37,019 nucleotides of DNA from a bacterium. Its GTDB lineage: Bacteria > Verrucomicrobiota > Verrucomicrobiia > Opitutales > Opitutaceae. The translations under genes and the position numbers were made by a program. A model generated the notes under the pieces. It was not told where the DNA came from, ran no database searches, and saw only the letters and a program-made list of their open reading frames with translations. This document shows, piece by piece, positions 7,942-16,074 of this stretch. How positions within the stretch are numbered: position 1 is the stretch's first letter; each line of letters begins with the position of its first letter. The stretch spans positions 1-37,019 of the forward strand of contig JAJXVO010000007.1 in the NCBI GenBank assembly GCA_021782105.1, read 5' to 3'.

Positions 7942-9078
7942 TTACTTTTCGACCGACAGACGGAAGATGATCGTCTGGTGATAGACCTGCCCGGGCTTGA
8001 GCTCGGTGGTCGGAAATTGCGGCTGGTTGGGGGAATCGGGGAAGTGCTGGGACTCCATGCAGAAACCCGTGCGGTACTTGTAGACCACGCCGTATTTTCC
8101 GGTGAGGGTGCCATCCAGGAAATTGCCCGTGTAGAACTGAAGCCCGGGCTGGGTCGTGTAGACCTCCAGCACGCGACCAGAGGTGGGCTCCACGACGCGG
8201 GCGGCGAGGCTCAGCTCGCCGGGTTTCTTGTTCAGCACCCAGTTGTCATCGTAGCCACCGGCAAACTTGAGCTGCTGGTCGTTCTCGTTGATCCGCGCAC
8301 CGATTGCAGTCGGGTGGGTAAAGTCGAAGGGCGTGCCCTTCACCGAACGAAGCTCGCCGGTCGGAATCAGGTCGGAATTGATCGGGGTAAAGCGGTCGGC
8401 GTTGATATAAACCACGTGATTGAGGATGTCTCCCTTACCCGCGAGATTGAAATAGGAATGCTGGGTCAGATTGAGGACGGTGTCCTTGTCGGTGGTCGCC
8501 GTGTAGTCGACCCGGAGTGCGTTATCGTTGGTGAGGGTATAGACCACCTTGACGTTGAGATTGCCGGGAAACCCCTCTTCGCCGTCATGGCTCAGGTAGG
8601 TGAGCTGGAGAGCGGGCTCGGCGCCGGGGATGGCCTTGGGCATCCACACCACCTTGTTGAAACCGACCACGCCACCGTGGAGCGAGTTGGGCGGGTTGTT
8701 GATCGCCAGGGTATAGGTCGTGCCATCGAGGGTGAAATGCCCCTTGGCGATGCGATTGCCGTAACGGCCGATCAGCGCGCCGATGTAGGTCGTGGAATCC
8801 TCGTAGGGCTCCACCGTGTCAAATCCGAGCACGACATCGCCCATCTTGCCGTTCTTGTCGGGAGCGATGAAGTGGGTGACCACCCCTCCGAAGTTGGAGA
8901 TCTGGACCTCGACGCCATTGGCGTTCTTCAACGTGAAGAGCGATACGGGGGTGCCGTTGTGCGTCGTGCCCCAGGGCTGTTGAGTGATGCTGCCACCCTT
9001 GGAAGCGGCGGCGGCTTGGGAGGATGCGATGCTCATGCTGATACCAATGAGGAAAAGAAAGCGGCGAAACGGAAGCAT
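7942..9078 (-). CDS. galM: Exported aldose 1-epimerase (mutarotase)
   Basis: 378 aa, the usual family length plus a signal peptide (residues 1 to about 24, MLPFRRFLFLIG...SSQAAAA), so it acts in the periplasm or outside. It interconverts alpha and beta anomers of aldoses such as galactose or glucose. Family residues are visible: H134 in NNPPNSLHGG, H207 in LTQHSYFNLAG (acid) and E342 in FCMESQHFPDSP (base). AGGA eight bases before ATG 9078 is one of the few clear Shine-Dalgarno sites here. Two tandem copies of CGTAACCC lie just upstream (about 9089-9104). It sits behind the transglutaminase-like gene on the same strand after a 155-bp gap, so it may have its own promoter, and it ends in a strong terminator. 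The function class is certain; the natural sugar is not. Confidence 0.93.
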   Translation of the reverse strand: MLPFRRFLFLIGISMSIASSQAAAASKGGSITQQPWGTTHNGTPVSLFTLKNANGVEVQISNFGGVVTHFIAPDKNGKMGDVVLGFDTVEPYEDSTTYIGALIGRYGNRIAKGHFTLDGTTYTLAINNPPNSLHGGVVGFNKVVWMPKAIPGAEPALQLTYLSHDGEEGFPGNLNVKVVYTLTNDNALRVDYTATTDKDTVLNLTQHSYFNLAGKGDILNHVVYINADRFTPINSDLIPTGELRSVKGTPFDFTHPTAIGARINENDQQLKFAGGYDDNWVLNKKPGELSLAARVVEPTSGRVLEVYTTQPGLQFYTGNFLDGTLTGKYGVVYKYRTGFCMESQHFPDSPNQPQFPTTELKPGQVYHQTIIFRLSVEK

Positions 9079-9233
9079 AGAATAAGTCCTGGGTTACGGG
9101 GTTACGCCTCAAAACTGCGGCGGGGTGGTGAGGGGTTCGAGAAAAATGCGGCCCATACCCGGGTCAATTCGCGACTCGCTGTACCGTAATGCTCCCCGAA
9201 CAACACGTCGGCAGGGGAGCGCTTGCCCCGCGT

Positions 9234-11075
9234 CTAGGGGGCGGAACGTATCCGTTTTGCAAGCGCATCAAAATCCTTTCCCAGCGGAGAATCGGTTTCG
9301 ATCTTCATCGCCGTACGCGCCCGGTCGAGCGCCTTCAGAGCCGCCTGCGGCTGCCCCAACTGGATGAGATGTTCGACGAAGACGCGCACCACGGAGTCGA
9401 AAAGGACGGCACCACCTTCGCCGGCGTAGCGGTCGATAATCCGGTTGTAAGCACCGATCTGAGACGCCAGATCGAAGCGGCCGAAGCCGAGCGCGAGGCG
9501 CTGAGCCGCTTCGCGGATGGCCAGGTCGCCTCGGCGGCCTCCGTAGGTCCGGATGAATTCCGCCTGTTCGAAGTCGGCCATGCTCGTCTCCCCGCGTGAG
9601 CGAAGGCTCGCGACGAGTGCGTCGGTGAAACGTGCTTCGAGATCGGGATAATGGCGGAAAGCCAGGAGCGCGCGACGCAGGATCGTCTCGGTCGCCGTCG
9701 GCGTATCGCCTCGACGACGGGATACGGCCAGGAGCAATTCCCAGGCCTCCAGGTTGCGACTTTCCGCGCGTATCGCGTCCTCCGCAGCCTGATTGGCAAG
9801 GACGAGATCCCCGGCCTGAAGGAAGGCGCGGGCAAAGTCGGAATGAATCCTCGATCGGCGGGTGGTCTCCAGGTGCTGGAACCGCTCGCTGAGGAAACGC
9901 AGGTCGTGGTCGGTGAGCCAGCCCCAGGTCTGGGGATCGATCGCGGCGCCGGTGACGAGGCGCTGTTCCGCGTAGCGTCCCGCGTCCAGACGCCACTGCC
10001 GGTGCTGGTCGAGGTATCCGAACCAGGCATGCCTGCCGTCCAGACCCGCACCCATGAACAGGAGCGTCGGCACTCCCCTCGCCTTCCCGGCCTCACATGC
10101 GAAATAGGCCTGATCCACGCAAATTCCTCCGGCCCCGAGAATCAGGGGCAGCGTATAATGCGGGCCGGGCCAGACGGCATTTCCGTTTCTCAGGCGGTCG
10201 ACTCGGTAACGAATCATCGAATACACCTGGTCGAATCGATCCAGGGGCACGTCTACGATGGTTTGCGACCAGCGGAGCTCCTCGAATGAGGCGGCCACGT
10301 CGACCACGAACTTGAGTTCCTCGGGTCCGAGCTGGCGGAGCGGTTGATAGCAGCGGCCCGCACGATCCTGCTCCACAAAGAAGCGAAAGGCCGCGAGCGG
10401 ATCGGGCAAGGCGCGGACGGGCATGGCGGCCCCGATCTGCGCGTGAGGCCAATACGGAGGCGGTGGAGTGTCGTAGACCAGCGCGATTGCGATCGCGAGC
10501 GAGTGATAGGCGGCGAACGTTGCAGGATCCGCGTCATGCAGGCGTCCCAGGATGGCGAGCACCTTCGGGAGGTAATCGTAGGGACTGAGCTGTCCGAAAA
10601 ACGCATCTAGAAACAACGGATCCTCGGCCAGCGCGACCTGGGCGGAGGGAGACAGCCGGGCCGAGAGCGCCACGCCCTTGCGAATCGTGTAGGTCCGGGG
10701 CAGGTTCGCGTGGGCGAGGCCGGCGGATTCCAGGGCCCGGATCCAGGCGGGCACCGCGACGGTCTCGTGCTCCCCGAGAATCCCCGCCCATCGGGCGACG
10801 GCGAGCCAGCCCCTGGCCGCCTGGAGGTTTCCGGTCCGATACGCATCGAAGGCCGCACGAGTCAGGATCGGAGCCTCGGCCGACCAGCCGTCCACCCGAG
10901 CCGCGGCAGCCACAGCCTGGATCCTCGCTTTTTCAGGCGGCACCGCCAATTCGCCGGCCGGAATCGCATTTTCCGCGGACTGAGCGCGGACCGCGAGCGC
11001 GACCAGCGCCATTGTCGCGCCCACCCGCCACGCCAGAATGCGGCCCATGTGCGGGACAGTGAGGCGGGAGGTCAT
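9234..11075 (-). CDS. Exported transglutaminase-like protein with C-terminal helical repeats
   Basis: About 613 aa. An N-terminal hydrophobic segment (MGRILAWRVGATMALVALAVRA) predicts export. The middle carries a transglutaminase-like Cys-His-Asp triad: C319 in GAGGICVDQAYF, H349 in GRHAWFGYL and D364 in WRLDAGRY. The C-terminal third (about 380-613) is helical and TPR-like (FARAFLQAGDLVLANQAAEDAI). Bacterial proteins of this fold are mostly peptidases or amide-modifying enzymes; the substrate here is unknown. I chose ATG 11075 (MTSRLTV); ATG 11048 (MGRILAW) is also good. The frame stays open further upstream, but that part overlaps recJ and is Arg/Pro-rich shadow sequence. It starts 47 bp after the recJ stop on the same strand, so it is probably co-transcribed with it. 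Confidence 0.75.
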   Translation of the reverse strand: MTSRLTVPHMGRILAWRVGATMALVALAVRAQSAENAIPAGELAVPPEKARIQAVAAAARVDGWSAEAPILTRAAFDAYRTGNLQAARGWLAVARWAGILGEHETVAVPAWIRALESAGLAHANLPRTYTIRKGVALSARLSPSAQVALAEDPLFLDAFFGQLSPYDYLPKVLAILGRLHDADPATFAAYHSLAIAIALVYDTPPPPYWPHAQIGAAMPVRALPDPLAAFRFFVEQDRAGRCYQPLRQLGPEELKFVVDVAASFEELRWSQTIVDVPLDRFDQVYSMIRYRVDRLRNGNAVWPGPHYTLPLILGAGGICVDQAYFACEAGKARGVPTLLFMGAGLDGRHAWFGYLDQHRQWRLDAGRYAEQRLVTGAAIDPQTWGWLTDHDLRFLSERFQHLETTRRSRIHSDFARAFLQAGDLVLANQAAEDAIRAESRNLEAWELLLAVSRRRGDTPTATETILRRALLAFRHYPDLEARFTDALVASLRSRGETSMADFEQAEFIRTYGGRRGDLAIREAAQRLALGFGRFDLASQIGAYNRIIDRYAGEGGAVLFDSVVRVFVEHLIQLGQPQAALKALDRARTAMKIETDSPLGKDFDALAKRIRSAP

Positions 11076-11122
11076 GACCGCGAGCTTGGCCGCGCCCTCG
11101 CGCCAGTTCAACGCCTCTGCAC

Positions 11123-12847
11123 TCAGACTCCCTCGGACGGACGCCAATCGACGAGTTCGAGCTGGAGGAGCTTCCGGTCGTTGAAATAGTTCCAGGTTAG
11201 TTCCACGGCGAGGTCGACAGGGCTTCCCACCGGCGGCACACGGTCGGCGAACTTCCAGGCCACGCCATGCAGGCGGCGTCCCCGACCATCCTCGAAATGA
11301 AAGCGGAAATGGGCCTGCTTGAACACCTCCGGGGCCTGCCTGAAGACGACTCCGCGGATGCCAAACACGGGCTCGGGGTTGCCCTGGCCGAAGGGGTGGA
11401 GCCCGTCGAGCTCCTCCATCTGTCGCTCGCGGATCTGCTCGGGCAGCAACCATGCGGAAATGGTGATCTCGCGCTCCGCGATGCCTCCGCCCGAGGCGGT
11501 TCCGACCGCCGTCGAAAAGCGGGCACGGAAATTCTCCACATGCTCACGGGGAATCGCAACGCCGACGGCCATGGGATGACCGCCCCAGCTGCTGAGATTC
11601 TCGCAGCAGGTGCCCAGGATCTCCACCAGGTTGAGCCCGTCGATGCTTCGCCCGGAACCCTTCGCCATCTCGCCCTCGTTTCCGAGCACGATGCAGGGCC
11701 GGTTGTATTTGCGCGCCACGCGTCCTGCGACGATTCCGACCACGCCGGGATGCCAGGTCTCGCCATATAGCACCACGCCGGGGTCGCCCAGATACCGCGT
11801 CTCGATGAGCCGCTCGGCTTCCTCCGTGATCTGGCGTTCGATATCCTGGCGTTCCCGGTTGAACGCGTCGAGCTGGCGCGCCGTCTCCTCGCAGAACGCA
11901 AGATCGTCGCTGAGCATCAACTCCACGGATACCGCCGCGTCGGCGAGGCGTCCGCTGGCATTGATGCGCGGCCCGAGGCGGAAGGAGATGTCGACGGGCA
12001 TGAGTTCGTGGCTCTCCTTCACGCCGGCGACGCGCATCAGCGCCCGCAGCCCCGGCCGTTCGCTTTGCTGGAGGATCCGCAGCCCGTGACGCGCGAGAAT
12101 GCGGTTCTCGCCCCGCAGGGGAACCAGGTCTGCCACGGTGCCCATGGCCACCAGATCGAGATAGTCCCTGAGCTTGATCCGGTACGCGACGGGATGATTC
12201 TCGGCGCGCATGAGCTTGAGCAGGCCGTGAACCCATTTGAACACGAGTCCGACCGTGCAGAGATTGCGCCAGCTGTCGTCGTCCGGGGTCTCGTTGACGT
12301 GCGGATTGATGAGCAGGGTCCCATCGTCGACGCCGCCCTCCTTGGATCGATGGTGATCGATGATGATCACGTCGACGCCGAGCGAACGCAGGTAGGCGAC
12401 CTCCTCGAACGAATTGGTGCCGCAGTCGAGCGCTATGAAGAGCTTGGGACACCCGCCTTCGAGTGCGCGGTCGATGGCACTGCGCGAGAGCCCATAGCCA
12501 TCCTCGGAACGACGGGGAACCACGAAACGGGGATTGAGGCCGAAGCGGCGCAAGATACTGACGAGAAGCGCCGTGCTTGTGACGCCGTCGACGTCGTAGT
12601 CGCCGAGGACGACGATCTCCTCTCGCTGCGCGATCGCAGTGCGCAGCCGAGCCGCCGCCTTCTCCAGATGAGCGAGCAGAAACGGATCGGCGAGCTCGCT
12701 GAGTCCGGGATGCAGGAAACGCTCGGTGGCCGTCAGCTCCGTGACCCCGCGCCGCAGCAGCAGCTCGGCGAGCACGGGGCTGATGCCCGCCCGACGGCTG
12801 AGGGTTTCCACCTCATCGGCCGGCAACGGATGATACAACCAGCGCAT
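11123..12847 (-). CDS. recJ: Single-stranded-DNA-specific exonuclease RecJ
   Basis: 574 aa, the normal RecJ length. DHH phosphoesterase motifs are intact: DYDVDG 83-88, DCGTN 141-145, DHH 164-166, and a later RINASGRLADA segment (DHHA1/RecJ core). It degrades single-stranded DNA 5'-3' with Mn/Mg and works in recombination and mismatch repair. It lies 130 bp behind secDF on the same strand. A secDF-recJ neighbourhood is also known in Bacillus, which supports the call and an operon-like arrangement. The start ATG 12847 (MRWLYHPLP) matches the typical RecJ N-terminus. Confidence 0.96.
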   Translation of the reverse strand: MRWLYHPLPADEVETLSRRAGISPVLAELLLRRGVTELTATERFLHPGLSELADPFLLAHLEKAAARLRTAIAQREEIVVLGDYDVDGVTSTALLVSILRRFGLNPRFVVPRRSEDGYGLSRSAIDRALEGGCPKLFIALDCGTNSFEEVAYLRSLGVDVIIIDHHRSKEGGVDDGTLLINPHVNETPDDDSWRNLCTVGLVFKWVHGLLKLMRAENHPVAYRIKLRDYLDLVAMGTVADLVPLRGENRILARHGLRILQQSERPGLRALMRVAGVKESHELMPVDISFRLGPRINASGRLADAAVSVELMLSDDLAFCEETARQLDAFNRERQDIERQITEEAERLIETRYLGDPGVVLYGETWHPGVVGIVAGRVARKYNRPCIVLGNEGEMAKGSGRSIDGLNLVEILGTCCENLSSWGGHPMAVGVAIPREHVENFRARFSTAVGTASGGGIAEREITISAWLLPEQIRERQMEELDGLHPFGQGNPEPVFGIRGVVFRQAPEVFKQAHFRFHFEDGRGRRLHGVAWKFADRVPPVGSPVDLAVELTWNYFNDRKLLQLELVDWRPSEGV

Positions 12848-12977
12848 TAGCGAGACGAAGGGACGGTTCGCTCAGGCACGCGGGGCCTGCGGCCGGGGGA
12901 TTGGTCGAAATCCCGCGCGACCGCAGTTGCCAAGCCTCTGGCTTCTTGAATGCGTGCCCGAGGCGAACGGATCGTGA

Positions 12978-15527
12978 TCAATGCGACGCTTTGCTCGTGC
13001 CCTGCCACTCGTAAGTGGGGGCCGTGTCGGCGTGAGCCTCGACGCGTTTGCGATCGCCCTTGTGCCACCAGTAGAAGATCTGGGCCGCGATGCAGATCGA
13101 CGAGAACGTGCCGGTGATGATGCCGATCAGGAACGTGAAGGCCAGATCGCGCAGCACACCGCCGCCGAAGACATACAGCGAAAGGGCCGCGAGGAACGTC
13201 GTGACGCTCGTCATCAAGGACCGCGAGAACACGCGCTGGATAGCGAGATTCACCACATCGCGCAGTTTTCCGTCCGGATTGAGCCGGAGCTCTTCACGGA
13301 TTCGGTCGAAGACGACGACGGTGTCGTTCACCGAGTAACCGATGATGGCCAGGATGGATGCGACCATCGGCGCGTTGAACTGTCGCCCCGAGAGCACGAA
13401 CATGCCCAGGGTCATGAGCACATCGTGGATGGTTGCGACGACGGCGCCTATGGCGAAGCCGAATTCAAAGCGGAAGGCGATGTAGAGCAGAATCGCGAGC
13501 AGGGAGAGGCCGAGGGAAATGATGGCATTGGTGCCGATTTCCTTGCCGACGCTCGGTCCGATCGTGTTTTCGCCCGTTTGGACGAAGTGTGCATTCGGGA
13601 AGGATTTTTCCAGGGCGTTGAGCAGCACGGGAGCCTTGCCGTAGGTCATCTCGATCGTGAGCGCCTCCTTGCCGGTCGCGAGATCGGTCTGGTAGGTGGG
13701 AGCTATGTCGGGCACCCCCGCGGCGTCCGCGACCTTGCGGATCTCGGCAATGCCGATGTGCTGAGAATAGGACAGCGTGACCTGGTCTCCTCCCGTGAAG
13801 TCGATGCCGAACATACGGTCCGAGCGGACAAACAGCGAGGCGACGCCGATGAGGACGATCGACCACGAGATGATGAACGCGGGGCGGCCGATCTTCACGA
13901 AGTCCAGCTTCACATTGCTGAAGAGGTGGAGCATCGGGAAACTCTTCACGATGCCGCCTTCGATGAGGTAATTCATGATCAGGCGGCTGGTGATCAGCAC
14001 GCTGAAGAGCGTGGAGCCGACACCGATGGCCAGCGTGACGCCGAAGCCCTTGATCGGGCCGGTGCCGAAGAAAATCATCACCGCGCAGATGCACAACTGG
14101 GTGATATGAGCGTCGAGGATGGTCCAGAAGACCTTGTCGAAGCCTGAGTCCAAGGCGGTCGCCATCGATTTGCCCAGCTTCAGCTCCTCTCGCATTCGCT
14201 CATAGATCAGGATGTTCGCGTCGACCGCCATGCCGATGGTCAGCACGATGCCGGCGAGGCCGGGCAGCGTCAGCGTGGCGCCGAAGTTGGCCATGAAGCC
14301 GAGGATGATCGCGATGTTCACGAACAGCGAGAACACGGAGACGATGCCGCCCACCGTGTAGTAGGTGATCATGAATCCGCAGACCAGCACAGCGCCGATG
14401 ATCGACGCGCGGATTCCGCTCGAGATCGCATCCGCCGCGAGCGACGGTCCCACCTCATATTTTTCCTTCACAACCAGCGGGAGATCCAGCGGGTTGTTCA
14501 ACACGTCGGCGAGACTCTCGGCCTCGCGATCGGTGAAGCTGCCGGAAATCTGGGCGGAATCGCTGTCGATCTCCTCCTTGACGGTGGGCGCCGAGTAAAG
14601 TTTTCCGTCCAACACGATGGCGAGACGACCGAGGTGGCCCGTCTGGGTGCCTTCGGCGGCGATTTCGCGCGTGACTTCCGCGAAGCGGGCGCGACCGGCG
14701 CTCGTGAACAGGAGGATGACCTCGGGCTTGCCATACATGTCCTGGCGGACAAATGCCTTGCTGATTGCGCTGCCGCCCATCTCCGGAAGGCGTTTGACGA
14801 AGAGTTCCTCGGTGGTGACGTTCCCAGAGATGGACTCATGGTCGAGCGTCATGATCTCGTAGCCCGGAGGCGTCTCGACGCCGGGTCCCGGCGTGAGCGA
14901 GGGATTCACAAGGCGGAAATCGAGGCGGGCCGGCTTTTTGACCGCGTCGACCACCTGGGGATTATCCTTGGTGGATATGCCGGGGAGCTGAACCTGAATT
15001 TCGTCCGTGCCGATGGGGCGTATCACTGGTTCGGCGACGCCGAACGCATTGATACGCGAGGCGATGATGTCGATCGCCTTGCTCAGTTTCTCCTTCTGTT
15101 GGGCCGCGTCCTGCCCCTTCAGCGCCTTGGGGTCCACCTGGAGCGTGAAGGACACGCCACCCTTCAGGTCGAGGCCGAGCTGGAGGCGGGCCTTGGAGCG
15201 GCGCAGCAGTTCAGTCAGCAGAATGTCATTCCGCTTCTCGATGTTCTTGAGGGTCGATTCGAGGTCAACCTGGGGGAAGAACTGGCTGAGATCGATGTGC
15301 TGCTCCTTTCCGATCTTTTCGAGGCCAACGAACTCCGAGGCGGCCGCCCCGGATTTCTTCATGGCAATCGCTTCGTTGAGCAGCTTGTTGAATTCCGTTG
15401 GCTTGGCCTTCACGTTGTCCCGGAGATAGGACACGAAGGGTTGGTCTTGGACGGGCACCAGGTTGGACACCGCCCAAGCGACGATGGCCACGCTCAAGAT
15501 GAGCTTCCAGAGGTTGCGTTTCAGCAT
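12978..15527 (-). CDS. secDF: SecD-SecF fusion, protein-export membrane protein
   Basis: 849-residue fusion of SecD (about 1-535) and SecF (about 540-849), an RND-family proton-driven motor that helps pull proteins through SecYEG. An N-terminal membrane helix (LWKLILSVAIVAWAVSNLVP) leads into LGLDLKGG (118-124) and the periplasmic P1 region. SecD transmembrane motif DANILIYERMREE follows. The SecF half starts with its own first helix and GIDFTGG (574-580) and contains NDTVVVFDRIREE near 734. The two halves are in one frame with no break. It lies 108 bp behind yajC on the same strand, with a strong hairpin between them, and upstream of recJ. The start ATG 15527 gives a Lys/Arg-then-hydrophobic N-terminus. 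Confidence 0.96.
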   Translation of the reverse strand: MLKRNLWKLILSVAIVAWAVSNLVPVQDQPFVSYLRDNVKAKPTEFNKLLNEAIAMKKSGAAASEFVGLEKIGKEQHIDLSQFFPQVDLESTLKNIEKRNDILLTELLRRSKARLQLGLDLKGGVSFTLQVDPKALKGQDAAQQKEKLSKAIDIIASRINAFGVAEPVIRPIGTDEIQVQLPGISTKDNPQVVDAVKKPARLDFRLVNPSLTPGPGVETPPGYEIMTLDHESISGNVTTEELFVKRLPEMGGSAISKAFVRQDMYGKPEVILLFTSAGRARFAEVTREIAAEGTQTGHLGRLAIVLDGKLYSAPTVKEEIDSDSAQISGSFTDREAESLADVLNNPLDLPLVVKEKYEVGPSLAADAISSGIRASIIGAVLVCGFMITYYTVGGIVSVFSLFVNIAIILGFMANFGATLTLPGLAGIVLTIGMAVDANILIYERMREELKLGKSMATALDSGFDKVFWTILDAHITQLCICAVMIFFGTGPIKGFGVTLAIGVGSTLFSVLITSRLIMNYLIEGGIVKSFPMLHLFSNVKLDFVKIGRPAFIISWSIVLIGVASLFVRSDRMFGIDFTGGDQVTLSYSQHIGIAEIRKVADAAGVPDIAPTYQTDLATGKEALTIEMTYGKAPVLLNALEKSFPNAHFVQTGENTIGPSVGKEIGTNAIISLGLSLLAILLYIAFRFEFGFAIGAVVATIHDVLMTLGMFVLSGRQFNAPMVASILAIIGYSVNDTVVVFDRIREELRLNPDGKLRDVVNLAIQRVFSRSLMTSVTTFLAALSLYVFGGGVLRDLAFTFLIGIITGTFSSICIAAQIFYWWHKGDRKRVEAHADTAPTYEWQGTSKASH

Positions 15528-15552
15528 GGGTCTATTGGGTTAAAAGGGAGAG

Positions 15553-15583
15553 GACGGCGCGCCCGCAGGGGAACCGCGCCGTC
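15553..15583 (-). promoter_or_regulatory. Strong hairpin between yajC and secDF
   Basis: On the minus strand GACGGCGCG (15583-15575) pairs perfectly with CGCGCCGTC (15561-15553). The 13-base loop can form an inner CCC/GGG stem. A TTTT run follows after a short CT-rich stretch, 26 bp before the secDF start. It could be a partial terminator, an attenuator or an mRNA-processing hairpin that sets the yajC:secDF ratio. Structure is seen; function is inference. Confidence 0.5.
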
Positions 15584-15635
15584 AAAGGAACGGGGTAATA
15601 ATCGGACCGGGGCAAGCCTAAGCCTGCGCCGCGGC

Positions 15636-15983
15636 TCACTTGGCGTCCGTCGAGCCGCTCTTTTTGACGAGCGTCTGGACAAAGCCCTTGGCGACTTCGA
15701 TCTTAGTGGTATCGGAGATCCGGATGATGAACCGGTCGTCGCGAACATTGGTGATGACGCCGTAGACGCCACCGCTCGTGATCACCTCGTCGCCGACGCC
15801 GAGCGAGCTGAGCATCTTTTCATGCTGCTTCTGCTTCTTGCGCTGGGGCGCGATCAGCAGGAAATACATTGCGGCAAACATGAGCCCAAAGAAAAGGATC
15901 TGCATGAGGCCGGATCCGGCTTGGGGGCCCTTTGCCTGGGCGATCGGGAGTACGAACGTGTTCAAGGTGACAATTTTCATCAT
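15636..15983 (-). CDS. yajC: Preprotein translocase subunit YajC
   Basis: About 115 aa. One transmembrane helix (LMQILFFGLMFAAMYFLLIAPQRKKQKQ) is followed by a small cytosolic domain with the YajC signature GDEVITSGGVYGVITNV. YajC associates with SecDF and SecYEG in the inner membrane. I prefer the double ATG at 15983/15980 (MMKIVTLNTF) because the family is short. An in-frame ATG at 16019 would add 12 residues (MRVSFFESSQHA). An 8-bp inverted repeat abuts the preferred start. It is the first gene of the yajC-secDF-recJ run and divergent from speA. Confidence 0.93.
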   Translation of the reverse strand: MMKIVTLNTFVLPIAQAKGPQAGSGLMQILFFGLMFAAMYFLLIAPQRKKQKQHEKMLSSLGVGDEVITSGGVYGVITNVRDDRFIIRISDTTKIEVAKGFVQTLVKKSGSTDAK

Positions 15984-16018
15984 TGCGTGTTGTGAAGATT
16001 CGAAAAATGAAACACGCA
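15984..16018. promoter_or_regulatory. Inverted repeat abutting the yajC start
   Basis: TGCGTGTT (15984-15991) and AACACGCA (16011-16018) are perfectly complementary, 19 bases apart, and end one base before the preferred yajC ATG. It lies in the yajC/speA divergent region. It could be an operator or a 5'-leader hairpin covering the ribosome site. If the ATG at 16019 is used, it would be coding. Confidence 0.4.
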
Positions 16019-16074
16019 TCTAACTGGTTCCAATTCCCGAAAAGCAAGCCATAAGTCCCCCTCAAGCCACCGCC

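Noticed and set aside
7936-9189. 417-codon open frame antisense to the aldose epimerase
   Set aside because: The epimerase has signal peptide, catalytic residues and terminator; the antisense frame has none.
11076-11453. 126-residue N-terminal extension of the transglutaminase-like protein
   Set aside because: It lies inside recJ, is Arg/Pro-rich, and would hide the signal peptide at residue 127 onward.
12981-14147. 388-codon open frame antisense to secDF
   Set aside because: SecDF motifs are intact on the minus strand and the antisense product is Asp/Arg/His-rich shadow sequence.
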